Part shown: one piece after another, positions 16,981 through 27,441 of the stretch
How the letters are laid out: every line of letters starts with the position of its first letter
How positions within the stretch are numbered: the first letter of the stretch is position 1
Source of the DNA: Branchiostoma floridae
Lineage: Eukaryota; Chordata; Leptocardii; Amphioxiformes; Branchiostomatidae
NCBI RefSeq assembly: GCF_000003815.2
Contig: NC_049996.1
Location: 879,005-909,637, forward strand
DNA length: 30,633 nt
Direction: 5' to 3'
Notes under the pieces: model-generated
What the model was told of the DNA's origin: nothing
The model's input: only the letters and a program-made list of their open reading frames with translations
The model's database searches: none
Position numbers and translations under genes: made by a program

Positions 16981-17861
16981 GTAAGATCCCCCCCTCTTCC
17001 CCTATGAATCCTTTCTCCTCCCTGAACATGTCCGGAACTGATCTTCTGTCCCTTCATCTCTACATATACAGACGCGATGTCAAGTAAAGTGTACCAGTGA
17101 TTCAAAAAATGTCTTTTTCTTGTCTTCCCAAAGTTATCTGTGTTAAGTTCGAGAACCTTTGGATGGATTGTGATATTTGGCATTGCAAACGCGATGGTCA
17201 ATGTTGATTTTGGGCCTCCTGTTGAGTGAAGTTGGTAATGCAGCAGTACCCTTAGTTTTGCATCCTTTGTCCTCGAAAAGCTGTGGTCTTGTGTTTTTTG
17301 ACTGTTTGTTGCAATAGTAATGCACCATGAAAAATGGTCTATTCGAACGTNNNNNNNNNNNNNNNNNNNNNNNNNNNNNNNNNNNNNNNNNNNNNNNNNN
17401 NNNNNNNNNNNNNNNNNNNNNNNNNNNNNNNNNNNNNNNNNNNNNNNNNNTCAGAACATCAGTTCATCAACTTAAATCTTGTATCTTTCCAGAAACAGCA
17501 GTTGAGAAGAAAGAAGATCCAAAAGGTATTTACTATATAATAGCATGTTTGCCTTTTATTGTCTTTCGTATTGTGCAAAAATTTTTTTCTTTACTTTTCC
17601 TCAATTCATGCTTTTATATCTTTCTTAATACTTCCTCGAACACAGTCAAGATGATGCACAAGTTGCACTCACAAGCAACATTCTATTTTCGCAGCAGGTG
17701 TGGTCGTGACTGCAGCGCCTCCTGGCGTCAGCAACAACGCAATGCAGATCGTGCCTTTCGTGTGGAAGAGTGCGCCCTACTACAACCCCTGGCACCCAGA
17801 CAACTACTGGATCTTTACCAAGGATGGGGCATGGGTCAGAAACCCCTTCTATCGGCCTTAA
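16905..17861 (+). CDS. Small secreted protein, unknown family; three exons
   Basis: Exons: 16905-16980 (ATG at 16926), 17493-17525 and 17695-17861, all phase 1, giving 84 residues. Residues 1-18 (MATCMLVLMSCLFGMAIA) form a signal peptide with a good AXA cleavage site. An 11-residue, highly charged exon 2 follows (ETAVEKKEDPK), then a mature part rich in Trp, Tyr and Pro: FVWKSAPYYNPWHPDNYWIF and a C terminus GAWVRNPFYRP. The mature part has no cysteine and no GKR-type amidation site. A splice acceptor at 16904, 21 bases before the ATG, implies an upstream non-coding exon that I could not place. A 100-N gap in intron 1 could hide a further exon. The layout matches the exon at 30036. I do not recognise the protein, and the model rests on splice signals and phase agreement. 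Confidence 0.72.
17351..17450. other. Assembly gap (100 N) in intron 1 of the secreted-protein gene
   Basis: A run of exactly 100 N is the usual placeholder for a gap of unknown size, so missing exonic sequence cannot be excluded. Confidence 0.98.
17493..17525 (+). CDS. Secreted-protein gene: 33-nt charged mini-exon
   Basis: The acceptor GTATCTTTCCAG and donor AAAAG-GTATTT bracket 33 nt, a multiple of three, so the exon can be skipped without changing frame. It encodes ETAVEKKEDPK directly after the signal peptide. Confidence 0.65.
17695..17861 (+). CDS. Secreted-protein gene: last exon with the aromatic-rich mature region
   Basis: It follows TTTTCGCAG and begins CAGGTGTGG, so two acceptors lie three bases apart (CAGCAG). 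It encodes AGVVVTAAPPGVSNNAMQIV and then the W/Y/P-rich tail. Stop TAA is at 17859-17861. Confidence 0.72.
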
Positions 17862-17892
17862 ACAGTACTGCAGCGTAATATTTCATGTAATG

Positions 17893-18060
17893 CAGTCAAA
17901 CCTGTCTAGAGTGACCTTGCAATGGACATGGAAGAAAACGGTCGCAGTAGACAGGAGGCCATTATAATTGTGTTCTTAATGTTTGGGTCAATATGGGAAA
18001 AAATCTAAGGGCCACCAAAAAGTTCACAATGGGTATATGGTGCAAATATAGAGACTTGAA
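17893..18060. repeat. One-ended fragment of the GTCAAACCTG element
   Basis: AGTCAAACCTGTCTAGAGTG repeats the left end seen at 2605, about 30 bp after the stop codon of the secreted-protein gene. No matching right end is found downstream. Between here and 19390 I see no gene; 18430-18790 is unusually GC-rich with GGCCGGG/CCCGGCC-like words but no clear ends. Confidence 0.4.
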
Positions 18061-19393
18061 TGTACGTCAATATTCAATATAATACTTTGTGCCTATCGTC
18101 CTATTACGTCCTAGACTTCAGGGACTATCTTACTCATTTTCTTTCAGACGGAAACCAGGAATGATGAAGACTTTTCTTTTTGTTCATAATCTCTATCCCT
18201 TCCATATAATCGAACTTAACGACATTTTACCGTGTTAGTCTTTGAAAAACGTAAACTTTGCATGGTGTCTTCTGCTTTTACTCTAAATTGAAAATTATAT
18301 TAATACATAATATAATAGTGTATGGTACGAATGGAGCAGCTATGTTCCAGTGAAACCTGGTCCTGTATAAGCCTTACCCCTCTGAAACATATCCTGACTA
18401 AATCAAGCTTTTAGCAGCTGTTCCACTGGTTAGGCCTTTCTTGAAGAGGAGGCCCGATCAGCCGGCAAGAGAATGTGTCATGCTACTGTCCCATTTGGAA
18501 AGAGGGGCCCCCACGCGTAGTTTACGGGCTGTTTTTCTGTACTTTCGGGCGTGACCGCTACATGGGCCCGTGGCTACCTGGCTATTTTTTGGGCACGGTC
18601 GGGCCTCTATTTTTTTTTACTGACAATTAAAATCAGGCCGGGACCCAGTGGCCCATAGACTCCATTACCTATCATTAAAAAACACTGAGAGGTACACCCA
18701 AGCTGTCCGGTAGTTTACCGGGACTAATTTGTAGATTCGGAGCCCGACCGGCCGGGGCTATGCTAGCTACACCCCCGCAAGCAACAACACAAATGGGGCG
18801 GTAGAATTACACAGGCTGCTGCGAAGCGGTGTCTGTAGAAAGTCAATACGTCGAGTATGTCACGAATTACAGTCGACACACTACACTTGTTTGCTGATCC
18901 GGCTCTGCTTCTTTTTTTCACTCAAGTGTAAGGAATGAAGTGACTGGAAACCGACCGGGATTGAAGTTTACCGTTAACACGTTGGGCGTGAAATTCAACT
19001 CCTGGGAGTATTTAGGAATCCCCGAATTGTTTTGTCAAGACGGCGTGCGTAAATTTGGTAGAAATGCCAAACATCAAGAGCCTAAATCATACAACGCACC
19101 TTTGCTAGCAGCTTATTTATAACCTACTCCTTTTACATTTTCTCCGTTTAAGATTTAAGTATGAAATTGAAGTCACCCGGTAAATTATAGACTTCGTAAG
19201 AAGTTTGGGTAAGGCAAAGTTTAGCTTAGCCTATGTCACACAGTAACTGTAACTGTATACAACACAAGCCATGCTTTTTCAGTCTGTCTTCCTCATTACT
19301 TTAAGATAAACTTCAGAAGTATACGATGTAGAAGTTTCATGTGTCTGTGAAATTACAACACCATCTTGTGTTCGTAAGAAAACCTGACAGTCT

Positions 19394-19740
19394 GTTTATT
19401 CATTCAGTATCCCTCGTAAGTTTACGGTCAACTTCTACCCCCCTTTGCGCCAGTACGTAAGCTTAACCCTAGTCCTTAGAGTTCAGTGGTTTTAAATCTA
19501 TACCAGTCCCTGTAAACGTTACGCAATAAGCTGCGTTTATTTATTCCGTGTCCCTGGTAAGTTTTAAGTCAACTCCGGACCACTTCTACACCGGTACAGT
19601 AGGTTAGATCTAGGGTAGAATTAATCCTTACTGAAAACCTGTAACTGGCATGTTCCTCTCAATTCGGATTTGATATCCTAAAACCAGTGCTTGTTTATTT
19701 TTGGTTCAATCGTAGTTTAAGATCAACTGCAGAACTAGTC
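19394..19740 (+). repeat. Degenerate tandem repeat, three units of about 140-157 bp
   Basis: GTTTATTCATTCAGTATCCC (19394), GTTTATTTATTCCGTGTCCC (about 19534) and GTTTATTTTTGGTTCAATCG (about 19691) are each followed by a GTAAGTTT-like and GTCAACT-like segment. No coding potential; origin unknown. Confidence 0.4.
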
Positions 19741-20194
19741 TGAGCCGGTTTGAAGGAGCCCGTGCGTTGACAGAAGTGTGTCACCCGTACAGACGGCGGA
19801 TCACCCTGCCGAGCTTCTGTCCAACTCGTACTGTCACTGTCATTAATTCTCTACCGTATTGCCGCAAATATATTCATACAGTACCCACACTTTGAGCCAT
19901 ACTTTTGACACATTACAGACCAGAATATTAGCCTAATTTTAAATCCATTCACACTATAGCATTAAAGATTTGTGATATGGCATTTTGAATAAGAACTCAA
20001 CTAGTAAGTACTGTATAACTGTGGCAAAATGACAAAGTTTATGTAGAAAAAAAGAAAGGAATTAGACAAGACGAGTAAGCAAACACACATGTCAGACATA
20101 CAAACTACAGAGGCGCCACGACAAGATAGTCTTACGTAAGATGGTTTCCGAACCCCTGTCGTTTGGAAAGACGGTTGCTAATTTTATCCCAAGT

Positions 20195-20280
20195 TACGGT
20201 ATATGGACCCCTTGAAGGGCGGACAGCACAGACGAACACGTCTCAAGACTCTAACATCTCAACACGCCGCAAGAAGCAGG
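20195..20280 (+). promoter_or_regulatory. Possible TATA promoter and non-coding first exon
   Basis: GGTATATGG near 20198 lies about 30 bp before GGACAGCACAGACGAACACG. The tract ends AAGAAGCAG before a good donor GTACGT at 20281. There is no ORF, so it would be a 5' UTR exon, perhaps for the gene whose signal-peptide exon is at 30036. This is inference only. The stretch 20290-21800 shows no gene, only a 12-base G run near 21400. Confidence 0.25.
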
Positions 20281-21799
20281 TACGTTTGAATTTTCCCTGT
20301 CTACTTTTGTTTTAGTTTCATGAAACGTTTTGGATTTACAACTTTGTCCTTCTGTCAGAGATGCTCTGTTTTGTAAACGACAAATTTGATAATTCTCTGG
20401 TCTCGCTGTGGTCGCGAGAGTCCTGCCGCAAAGCTATCTTGTGATACCGAGATGTCAGTACCCATAATACTCACAGCCAACTTTTCAAAATGGTCGCCCA
20501 ATTTTTCCTTCTTCTCAGAACTTTGCTACGGTTCAAAACTGTTGTATATTACGTAGTTCATCTTAACAGCAATCGTTGCTTGTTTATAACGACTTCAGTT
20601 CTAGTTAAGCTACTTATTTTGTAGAAAAAGTTAAAACTTCTTTACCTCGCCACTTATACAAGAAATATTTAGATTTAAGGTATGTTATAATCAAAGAAGA
20701 CGTCAATTTCGAGCTACTTGTACATATATAAACAAAGACTGAAATGTCCAAAACATTAAATACGCAAGACAAACAAAAGATTATTCGAGAAATTAGAGAG
20801 AAAAAGGTTTTCAATTATGCCAAGAAGCGCCGCAACTTATCATCATTCGTTGATTTTTAGTGGCCACCCTTTTAATGTTTTATTCTAAAACAACTTTAAA
20901 ACTGCCAGTAACTCAAAATCTTTGCACATCGTTAGTTTACGGTGTCGCGGTAAAATTTACCACCCTGTAATCCTTGCTCCCATCGGTGTATCCTCACTGA
21001 TTGATACATACACATAGAAAACAGCAACGTGGCTTCACACTTTGAACTTGGCTCAACAACTGCCATCCGACACCGGCACGATTCTAACGGAAATGTGCCG
21101 TCTGGATGGCGGTTTGGGTTGAGATGATTTTAATCATATCCAGTAGCTCAGATCGGTTCATGGTCGCAACCTTTTGGGGGTAGTTTCCAAGAAGATCTTT
21201 TGCGGGTAAAGAATTGTCCAAGGGGTTCTGAAAAAGTATCCAGCCGGCCCCCGCGTGACCTGAATTCAGTCGGTGTGAAAAAAAGGCTCAGAGGCCAATT
21301 GGATACTGCTTAGGATATTATTTTTGGTCCCCGATAGATCTACTTGGAGATTAGGAGGGGGTGGGATAAGGGCAAGTTCACCTAATACTTGCCGCGTATG
21401 GGGGGGGGGGGGCTCAAAATTTTATCTTATTTTTTTACCTTGAAATGTTTGTCACATTTGTCCATATCTCCTAGGTCTGGTTGTTATGAACCACGTGTCT
21501 CTTTTAAATCGCAATCTTGATGCGATCAAAGTCAAACACATTGAAGGCTCTAATTTTAGTGCACTCCTTGTAATTATTGATACGCGTAGGGGTTTCAGTT
21601 TTGATGGAAAAAAAATCTAAGTGGTAACAAAAAGATAGAAACAAAAATGTTGTGAGCCAGCTCTCCAAACCCTATTTGATTCTCGATATTGATGATAGAT
21701 TATCGTAAGAAAAGTTGCATTTTTCATCTAGATGGTCCTTGTTTGGTGAAATATAATTTATTGCATGTGACACTACATTCCAATGACCCTTACAAGTTA

Positions 21800-22540
21800 A
21801 GCACTTGTTTATTATGATAAGAACTTGTAAACTTTTCGTCGCGCTTGTAAATTCCCCTCTTGCTTTTCCAACTCGAGCTCTTGGCCTTGGTGAGGTGCAT
21901 TTCTTTACTTGGTCTTAAGCCATGACTTTTGTATAGCCAATACTTTCGAGCCAAAAAAACTAGTCTTCAAGGAGATTGAAAGATATCTCAAACTACAACA
22001 AGGTGCACGTTATACTAAAAAGAGGCAAAGGCCACTAAATGTTAAAAAAAAAAGATCTACATGTATCTTGCTTGTAATGATAAGAGCTTATAAACTTTTC
22101 TTGGACCTTGTAAATTTCCCTCTTGCTGTTGTAACTCTTGGCCTTAGTGAGGCGCATTTCTCTCCTAGGATCCTTGGTCTACAGCCATGACTTTTGTATA
22201 GCCAATACTTACGAGCAAAAAAAAAAACACTAAAAGGTCTTCGAGAAAATTGAAAGATACCATTTTTAAACTATAACAAACCACGTTATACTAAAAAGTG
22301 GCACAGGCCAATAAATGTCAAAAAGATGTACATGTAACTTAATTGTTTGTTATGATAGGAGCTTATAAACTTTTCGTTGAGCTTGTAAATTTCCCTCATG
22401 CTGGTCCGACTCTTGGCCCTAGTGAGTGCGTTTCTTTCCTTGGCCTTGACTTTTGTTAGCCAATACTTACGAGCCAACAAAAACTAAAAGCCTTCAAGAA
22501 AATCTAAAGATAACAGGGCACATGCCACTAAATGTCTCGG
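21800..22540 (+). repeat. Tandem repeat, three units of about 263-275 bp
   Basis: Units begin near 21811, 22077 and 22350, each with ATGATA(A/G)GA(A/G)CTT and TAAACTTTTC. Each also has CTTGTAAATT(T/C)CCCTC, CTCTTGGCCTTRGTGAGG-like text, GACTTTTGT(AT)AGCCAATACTT and a final CCA(C/A)TAAATGT. The units are diverged and carry no shared ORF. Unit 3 is followed at 22565 by a hairpin MITE. Confidence 0.75.
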
Positions 22541-22564
22541 TGTAACTGAATATACGTCAATTAA

Positions 22565-22764
22565 AGCTAGTTCACCTTTATCCGCGGGTAACCTATATTC
22601 GTGACTTGTAAAGACAGGGTATCTAAAGTTAGGGATAACGATAAGTCGACGGACAGTGGTTTCAAACCGAAATATTGCAACTTGAAACCACCGTCCATCT
22701 CTCGATATACTGTTTCTGAATACAACGGATATAGGTTATCCCACGGATAAAGGTGAACTAGCTT
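22565..22764. mobile_element. Hairpin MITE with GCTAGTTCACC ends
   Basis: The left end AAGCTAGTTCACCTTTATCC continues GCGGGTAACCTATAT. The right end ATATAGGTTATCCCACGGAT continues AAAGGTGAACTAGCTT, complementary over about 36 bp. A second inner pair, GTGGTTTCAA / TTGAAACCAC, makes the whole 200 bp nearly palindromic. No ORF. Confidence 0.75.
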
Positions 22765-23168
22765 ATTCCTTAGTATTCCATGAACGTTGTGCCAAAACAT
22801 AGTACCAAGCCATAGAAAAAATACTGGTAACATTTTGAAAATTGACATCCGAACTTCACCGCACAGCTATCGATGGATTGAAATACAAATAGAGGTTTTG
22901 AACATTTGTAGCGCCTTTCGATGCTCTAAATTCCTGCATTTTTATGCACTTGACGTTAAACCTAGATTAGAGTTTGGACAGCTATGTGCGATATCCTATG
23001 GGTTTCCAAGTTCAAGTTGACATCAAGGTAAGCTAACCCGTATGTGTGGTTGGCACGTCGCCTAACCCCGAAGTTCTGAGGGTTAGTTACTTCAGGCTGA
23101 CTGGAAGTCAAATTACCACGTACTGTGATTGGCAAGTTGCCTTGTACTAAAGTTCGGTAGTTCAGATA

Positions 23169-23300
23169 GGCCACGTTGATTTAATTATATGGATGACATC
23201 AGCGCGCGAGTCCATTTCCGTCCGCTACCCACAAAAAGTCTGCGACCGTCCTGTAAATCATACAGAGAAGCTGAAATATTAAAATGCAAATGTGCCGTAA
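23169..23300 (+). repeat. Single end of the GGCCATG (Harbinger-like) family
   Basis: GGCCACGTTGATTTAATTAT and ATGGATGACATC match the left end at 8499. No complementary right end is found nearby. Confidence 0.45.
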
Positions 23301-23497
23301 AAATAACATCAGAAATCTGATGGTCTTCCAAAGTCAAAGTAGAAGATGTTAAAGTCAAAGTAGGAAATGTCGAATAGCAAAAATAAAGCATGCATTGTTC
23401 AGTCGTTTGTTAAACCTCCCTGAAATTGGTCAGGAAGGCTTTACAAACTTACATAATATGATATATTAAACTAGCGTTATAACTTCTTTATTTTTAT

Positions 23498-24803
23498 GAG
23501 GGTCTGCATGCTCTTTTCCGTAAGGCGTAGGCAGGCCTTTTTAATTCCTGTAATTCGTAGGGTAAGCTATTTTATTTCACGTAATTCGTAGTGAGGATGG
23601 AAAATTTACCGTAAAGCGTAGCCAGTGTATTTCACGTAAGGCGTAATCTAGCCTAAAATTTTCACGTAAAGCGTAATTAAGCCTAAAAATTACCCGTAAA
23701 TCGTAGCTGGCCTCCCAAATTTCGTAAGTCGAAACGTAGTCTACCAGTAAATTTAGTCCTTCAAAACACAGGAAATTGCGTTTCAGAGGATCAAGATTTC
23801 AAAATTTCGCCGGACCTCACTTGCGACTCCTTTCACCTTCGGTCATCGACATGGTAAAAATATGGTATATACCCTCAAAAATCTTCTTTTTTTGCAAATA
23901 GAAATGTCATTGAAGTTAGCTTAGTCTGCCAGCAAAATTTGCCCATCAGAATGCAGGAAAAATCATTTTAGAGGGTCAAGATTTCAAAATTTCCATGGTC
24001 CTCCTTGTGCCGCCTCGCGCCTTTTGGACTCGAAAATCTGAAAATATGTTGGGNNNNNNNNNNNNNNNNNNNNNNNNNNNNNNNNNNNNNNNNNNNNNNN
24101 NNNNNNNNNNNNNNNNNNNNNNNNNNNNNNNNNNNNNNNNNNNNNNNNNNNNNTGTGTGTCAACCTCAAAGATCTGTTTTGCTAATAGAAATTTGCCCAT
24201 CAAAATGCACAAAATATCGTTTTATAGAGGGTCAAGATTTCAAAATTTAGCCGGATCTCCTTTGCCACTTTATTCACCTTCGGTCATCGACTTCGTAAAA
24301 GATATGTATCATGGCTGGGGGATGTGACGTGTCAACCTCAAACACATTTTTTACTGATAGAAATGTAATTTCACTTAGTTTTCTATAATAGCCAAAAAAA
24401 CTGGCGTTTCAGGGGGGGCAGGATTTCAAAATTTTCCCGGACTTTCCTTCGGCGCTCGACGTGGCAAAAAGAAGTTGGCTGGCGTCACCCTCATAAGCTT
24501 ACGCTGAACCCCTGGGACTCTTTAATTAGAAATGCAATTTAACTTAGCTTTGTTTGCCAGCGAAAATTTCCCTTCAAAATGCAGGGAATAGTGTTTCAGA
24601 GAGTCAAAATTTCAATCTTTCTTGCGGAGCACGACCCCGCCTCTGTCGAGTGTTGCCAGCCTTCCAGAATTTAGCGTAAACCGTTGTCAGCCTGTCTGAA
24701 TTTAGCGTAAAACGTTGCCTGCCTTCGTGAATTTAACGTAAAGCGTTGTCGACCGTCCCGAATTTAGCGTAAAGCGTTGTCAGGACCCCCCATGCAGACC
24801 CTC
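23498..24803 (+). mobile_element. 1.2-kb transposon with AGGGTCTGCATG ends, left copy
   Basis: The copy is bounded by GAGGGTCTGCATG and its complement CATGCAGACCCTC. Near the left end are repeated CGTAANNCGTAG words; near the right end are repeated GAATTTAGCGTAAANCGTTG words. The middle has about five spaced copies of TCAAGATTTCAAAATT 160-190 bp apart. It is the reverse complement of 25622-26829. After removing the 100 N it is 2 bp shorter than that copy. No transposase ORF. Confidence 0.85.
24054..24153. other. Assembly gap (100 N) inside the left transposon copy
   Basis: The inverted partner reads straight through the equivalent point with only two extra bases (GTTGGGG-A-TGTGTG), so the true gap is probably 2 bp, not 100. 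Confidence 0.9.
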
Positions 24804-25381
24804 TTTAAGGGGACTTCATGCCATGGCTCTGAACGAACGATGCAGTCGATCACCCTCCCCTCCCCCTGGAGGCTTTACCTTGACCAGAGCCTAACCCAAC
24901 CCCAGATCGAGTACGGACCTTCAACGTGTACAAACTAAGATGGGAGACCATAAATCTTGTCCCCTGAGACGACAGGTATTTATTTTTGGCACAAACGACA
25001 CCAGACAGGTCATTATCACTTCGGAAGCCTCTCGTCTGACAGAGAACATGTGTCGACCATGTGTAGGGGCAACGTGCCAACGTCAAACATACAAGGGATC
25101 CGGAGTCTTCCATGCATAAGGTGGTATATCACTGCACTTGGGGCACCGGTGTGACACTGGGGTTCGAAAGATTATACACAACGAATTCCGAGAACGAACT
25201 TTCTTGCGTTTTGTGTATTTTGTTGTCTTATAAGTCATACTGTTACGTATTACGCAATATCTGAATTACAAAGAAAATAACACAACAGTGCCGCAGTGAA
25301 CGAACCCCGCAGTGCCGCACTGGTCAGTGCCCCAACTGCAGTAAGATACTACCTATACAGCCAACTTTAAGTAGGGGCTTA

Positions 25382-25500
25382 GGCCATGCTATCTTGATTG
25401 TATGGGTGACATCCGCGTGCGAATTAATTTTCGTTCATTGCCCTCCCCAAAAGACGTTTTCGACCATACCATACAGTAAATCGTAAAAACGTGCTGCAAA
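25382..25500 (+). repeat. Single end of the GGCCATG (Harbinger-like) family
   Basis: TTAGGCCATGCTATCTTGAT followed by TGTATGGGTGACATCC is a diverged left end of the family at 8499. No right end is visible. The spacer 24804-25380 between the two large inverted copies shows no gene. Confidence 0.45.
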
Positions 25501-25621
25501 ATGAACAAATATATTGCAAAAAAAAAAATCGGATACTGAAGTACAAAATACAAGTCGAGCTCTGAGTGACTTTTTCTAAGAAAAGTCTCCTGCATGGATC
25601 CAATTTTGTGAAAAAATAAAA

Positions 25622-26829
25622 GAGGGTCTGCATGGGGGGTCCTGACAACGCTTTACGCTAAATTCGGGACGGTCGACAACGCTTTACGTTAAATTCACGA
25701 AGGCAGGCAACGTTTTACGCTAAATTCAGACAGGCTGACAACGGTTTACGCTAAATTCTGGAAGGCTGGCAACACTCGACAGAGGCGGGGTCGTGCTCCG
25801 CAAGAAAGATTGAAATTTTGACTCTCTGAAACACTATTCCCTGCATTTTGAAGGGAAATTTTCGCTGGCAAACAAAGCTAAGTTAAATTGCATTTCTAAT
25901 TAAAGAGTCCCAGGGGTTCAGCGTAAGCTTATGAGGGTGACGCCAGCCAACTTCTTTTTGCCACGTCGAGCGCCGAAGGAAAGTCCGGGAAAATTTTGAA
26001 ATCCTGCCCCCCCTGAAACGCCAGTTTTTTTGGCTATTATAGAAAACTAAGTGAAATTACATTTCTATCAGTAAAAAATGTGTTTGAGGTTGACACGTCA
26101 CATCCCCCAGCCATGATACATATCTTTTACGAAGTCGATGACCGAAGGTGAATAAAGTGGCAAAGGAGATCCGGCTAAATTTTGAAATCTTGACCCTCTA
26201 TAAAACGATATTTTGTGCATTTTGATGGGCAAATTTCTATTAGCAAAACAGATCTTTGAGGTTGACACACATCCCCAACATATTTTCAGAATTTCGAGTT
26301 CCAAAGGCGCGAGGCGGCACAAGGAGGACCATGGAAATTTTGAAATCTTGACCCTCTAAAATGATTTTTCCTGCATTCTGATGGGCAAATTTTGCTGGCA
26401 GACTAAGCTAACTTCAATGACATTTCTATTTGCAAAAAAAGAAGATTTTTGAGGGTATATACCATATTTTTACCATGTCGATGACCGAAGGTGAAAGGAG
26501 TCGCAAGTGAGGTCCGGCGAAATTTTGAAATCTTGATCCTCTGAAACGCAATTTCCTGTGTTTTGAAGGACTAAATTTACTGGTAGACTACGTTTCGACT
26601 TACGAAATTTGGGAGGCCAGCTACGATTTACGGGTAATTTTTAGGCTTAATTACGCTTTACGTGAAAATTTTAGGCTAGATTACGCCTTACGTGAAATAC
26701 ACTGGCTACGCTTTACGGTAAATTTTCCATCCTCACTACGAATTACGTGAAATAAAATAGCTTACCCTACGAATTACGGGAATTAAAAAGGCCTGCCTAC
26801 GCCTTACGGAAAAGAGCATGCAGACCCTC
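25622..26829 (-). mobile_element. 1.2-kb transposon with AGGGTCTGCATG ends, right copy (inverted)
   Basis: This gap-free copy is 1,208 bp and near-identical to 23498-24803 in opposite orientation. The two form inverted arms around a spacer of 818 bp. Sequence similarity stops at the element ends, so the duplication is of the element only. The 3' flanks of both copies begin CTTTAA / CTTAAA, but no convincing target duplication is seen. Confidence 0.85.
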
Positions 26830-26893
26830 CTTAAATTCGTGAAAGGAAGGGAAAGACTAGCAAAACTTCCGTGCAAAAATATAACCAGCTACT

Positions 26894-27204
26894 TCCGTGA
26901 ATAGTTTCATTAGATTGGTACGTCACTGAACAAAGAGGCTCTTTTTACACAACCATTGCTTTATTCACACCGACGTTGTAGTTTCCGTTGTAGGGACAGC
27001 ATTGTAAATATTTTCCATAAATCTGTCTGTACATGTGTAAATACCTTACGTTTTGTGACCACATCTGAACTGTGAGCAGCGACACCTGTCTTGCAGTACA
27101 ATGTATGTGAACCAGTCAGAATTGCCCTGAAGAAGGTGACAGACGGTCACCGAAACGTCGGTGTGAATAAAGCAATAGTTGTGTAAAAAGAGTCTCTTTA
27201 GTCC
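26894..27204 (+). mobile_element. 311-bp insertion flanked by a 13-bp target duplication
   Basis: ATAACCAGCTACT stands immediately before (26881-26893) and after (27205-27217) the insert. Inside, a 46-bp segment at 26932-26977 is the inverted complement of 27154-27199 (AACGTCGGTGTGAATAAAGC...). CTGAAGAAGG, a GGTGAC/GTCACC stem and GAAACGTCGG lie before the right arm. The long, variable-length duplication and the partial inverted self-copy fit a truncated retroelement, possibly Penelope-like, better than a cut-and-paste transposon. Confidence 0.55.
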
Positions 27205-27383
27205 ATAACCAGCTACTGAAACAGGGAGGAAACGTTCAGCCATATTGTGGCACATAGGACAGCAGGTTTCCTTGCTGTTTCTGTAACAGGGTAGATTTTT
27301 ACAGTGAGGGGTTGCTAGCCTTTTTCGAACGTGGGACTCCCATTTTCCGACCCTCAGGAGCTTTCCGACCTTTCCGACCCTTG

Positions 27384-27441
27384 TGCAGCCCAAAATAGGA
27401 TATCTCCAACCCAGGATTGACCCAGGAGCGCCCAGTTACAA
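27384..27441 (-). repeat. Diverged tRNA-SINE fragment
   Basis: TGCAGCCCAAA, CCAGGATTGACCCAGG and GCCCAGTTACAAA align in order with the 4993-5050 part of the SINE at 4949-5101. The A-box half is missing. From 27450 to 28218 I see no gene. Confidence 0.5.

Noticed and set aside
18940-19122. 60-codon frame (TVNTLGVKFNSWEYLGIPEL region)
   Set aside because: It begins at GTG, has no flanking splice evidence and resembles nothing I know; 60 codons is unremarkable by chance.
23995-24327. Open frames across the 24054-24153 gap and their mirror at 26098-26322
   Set aside because: They read through N or through the inverted transposon copy, show no family resemblance, and appear in both arms only because the arms are duplicates.
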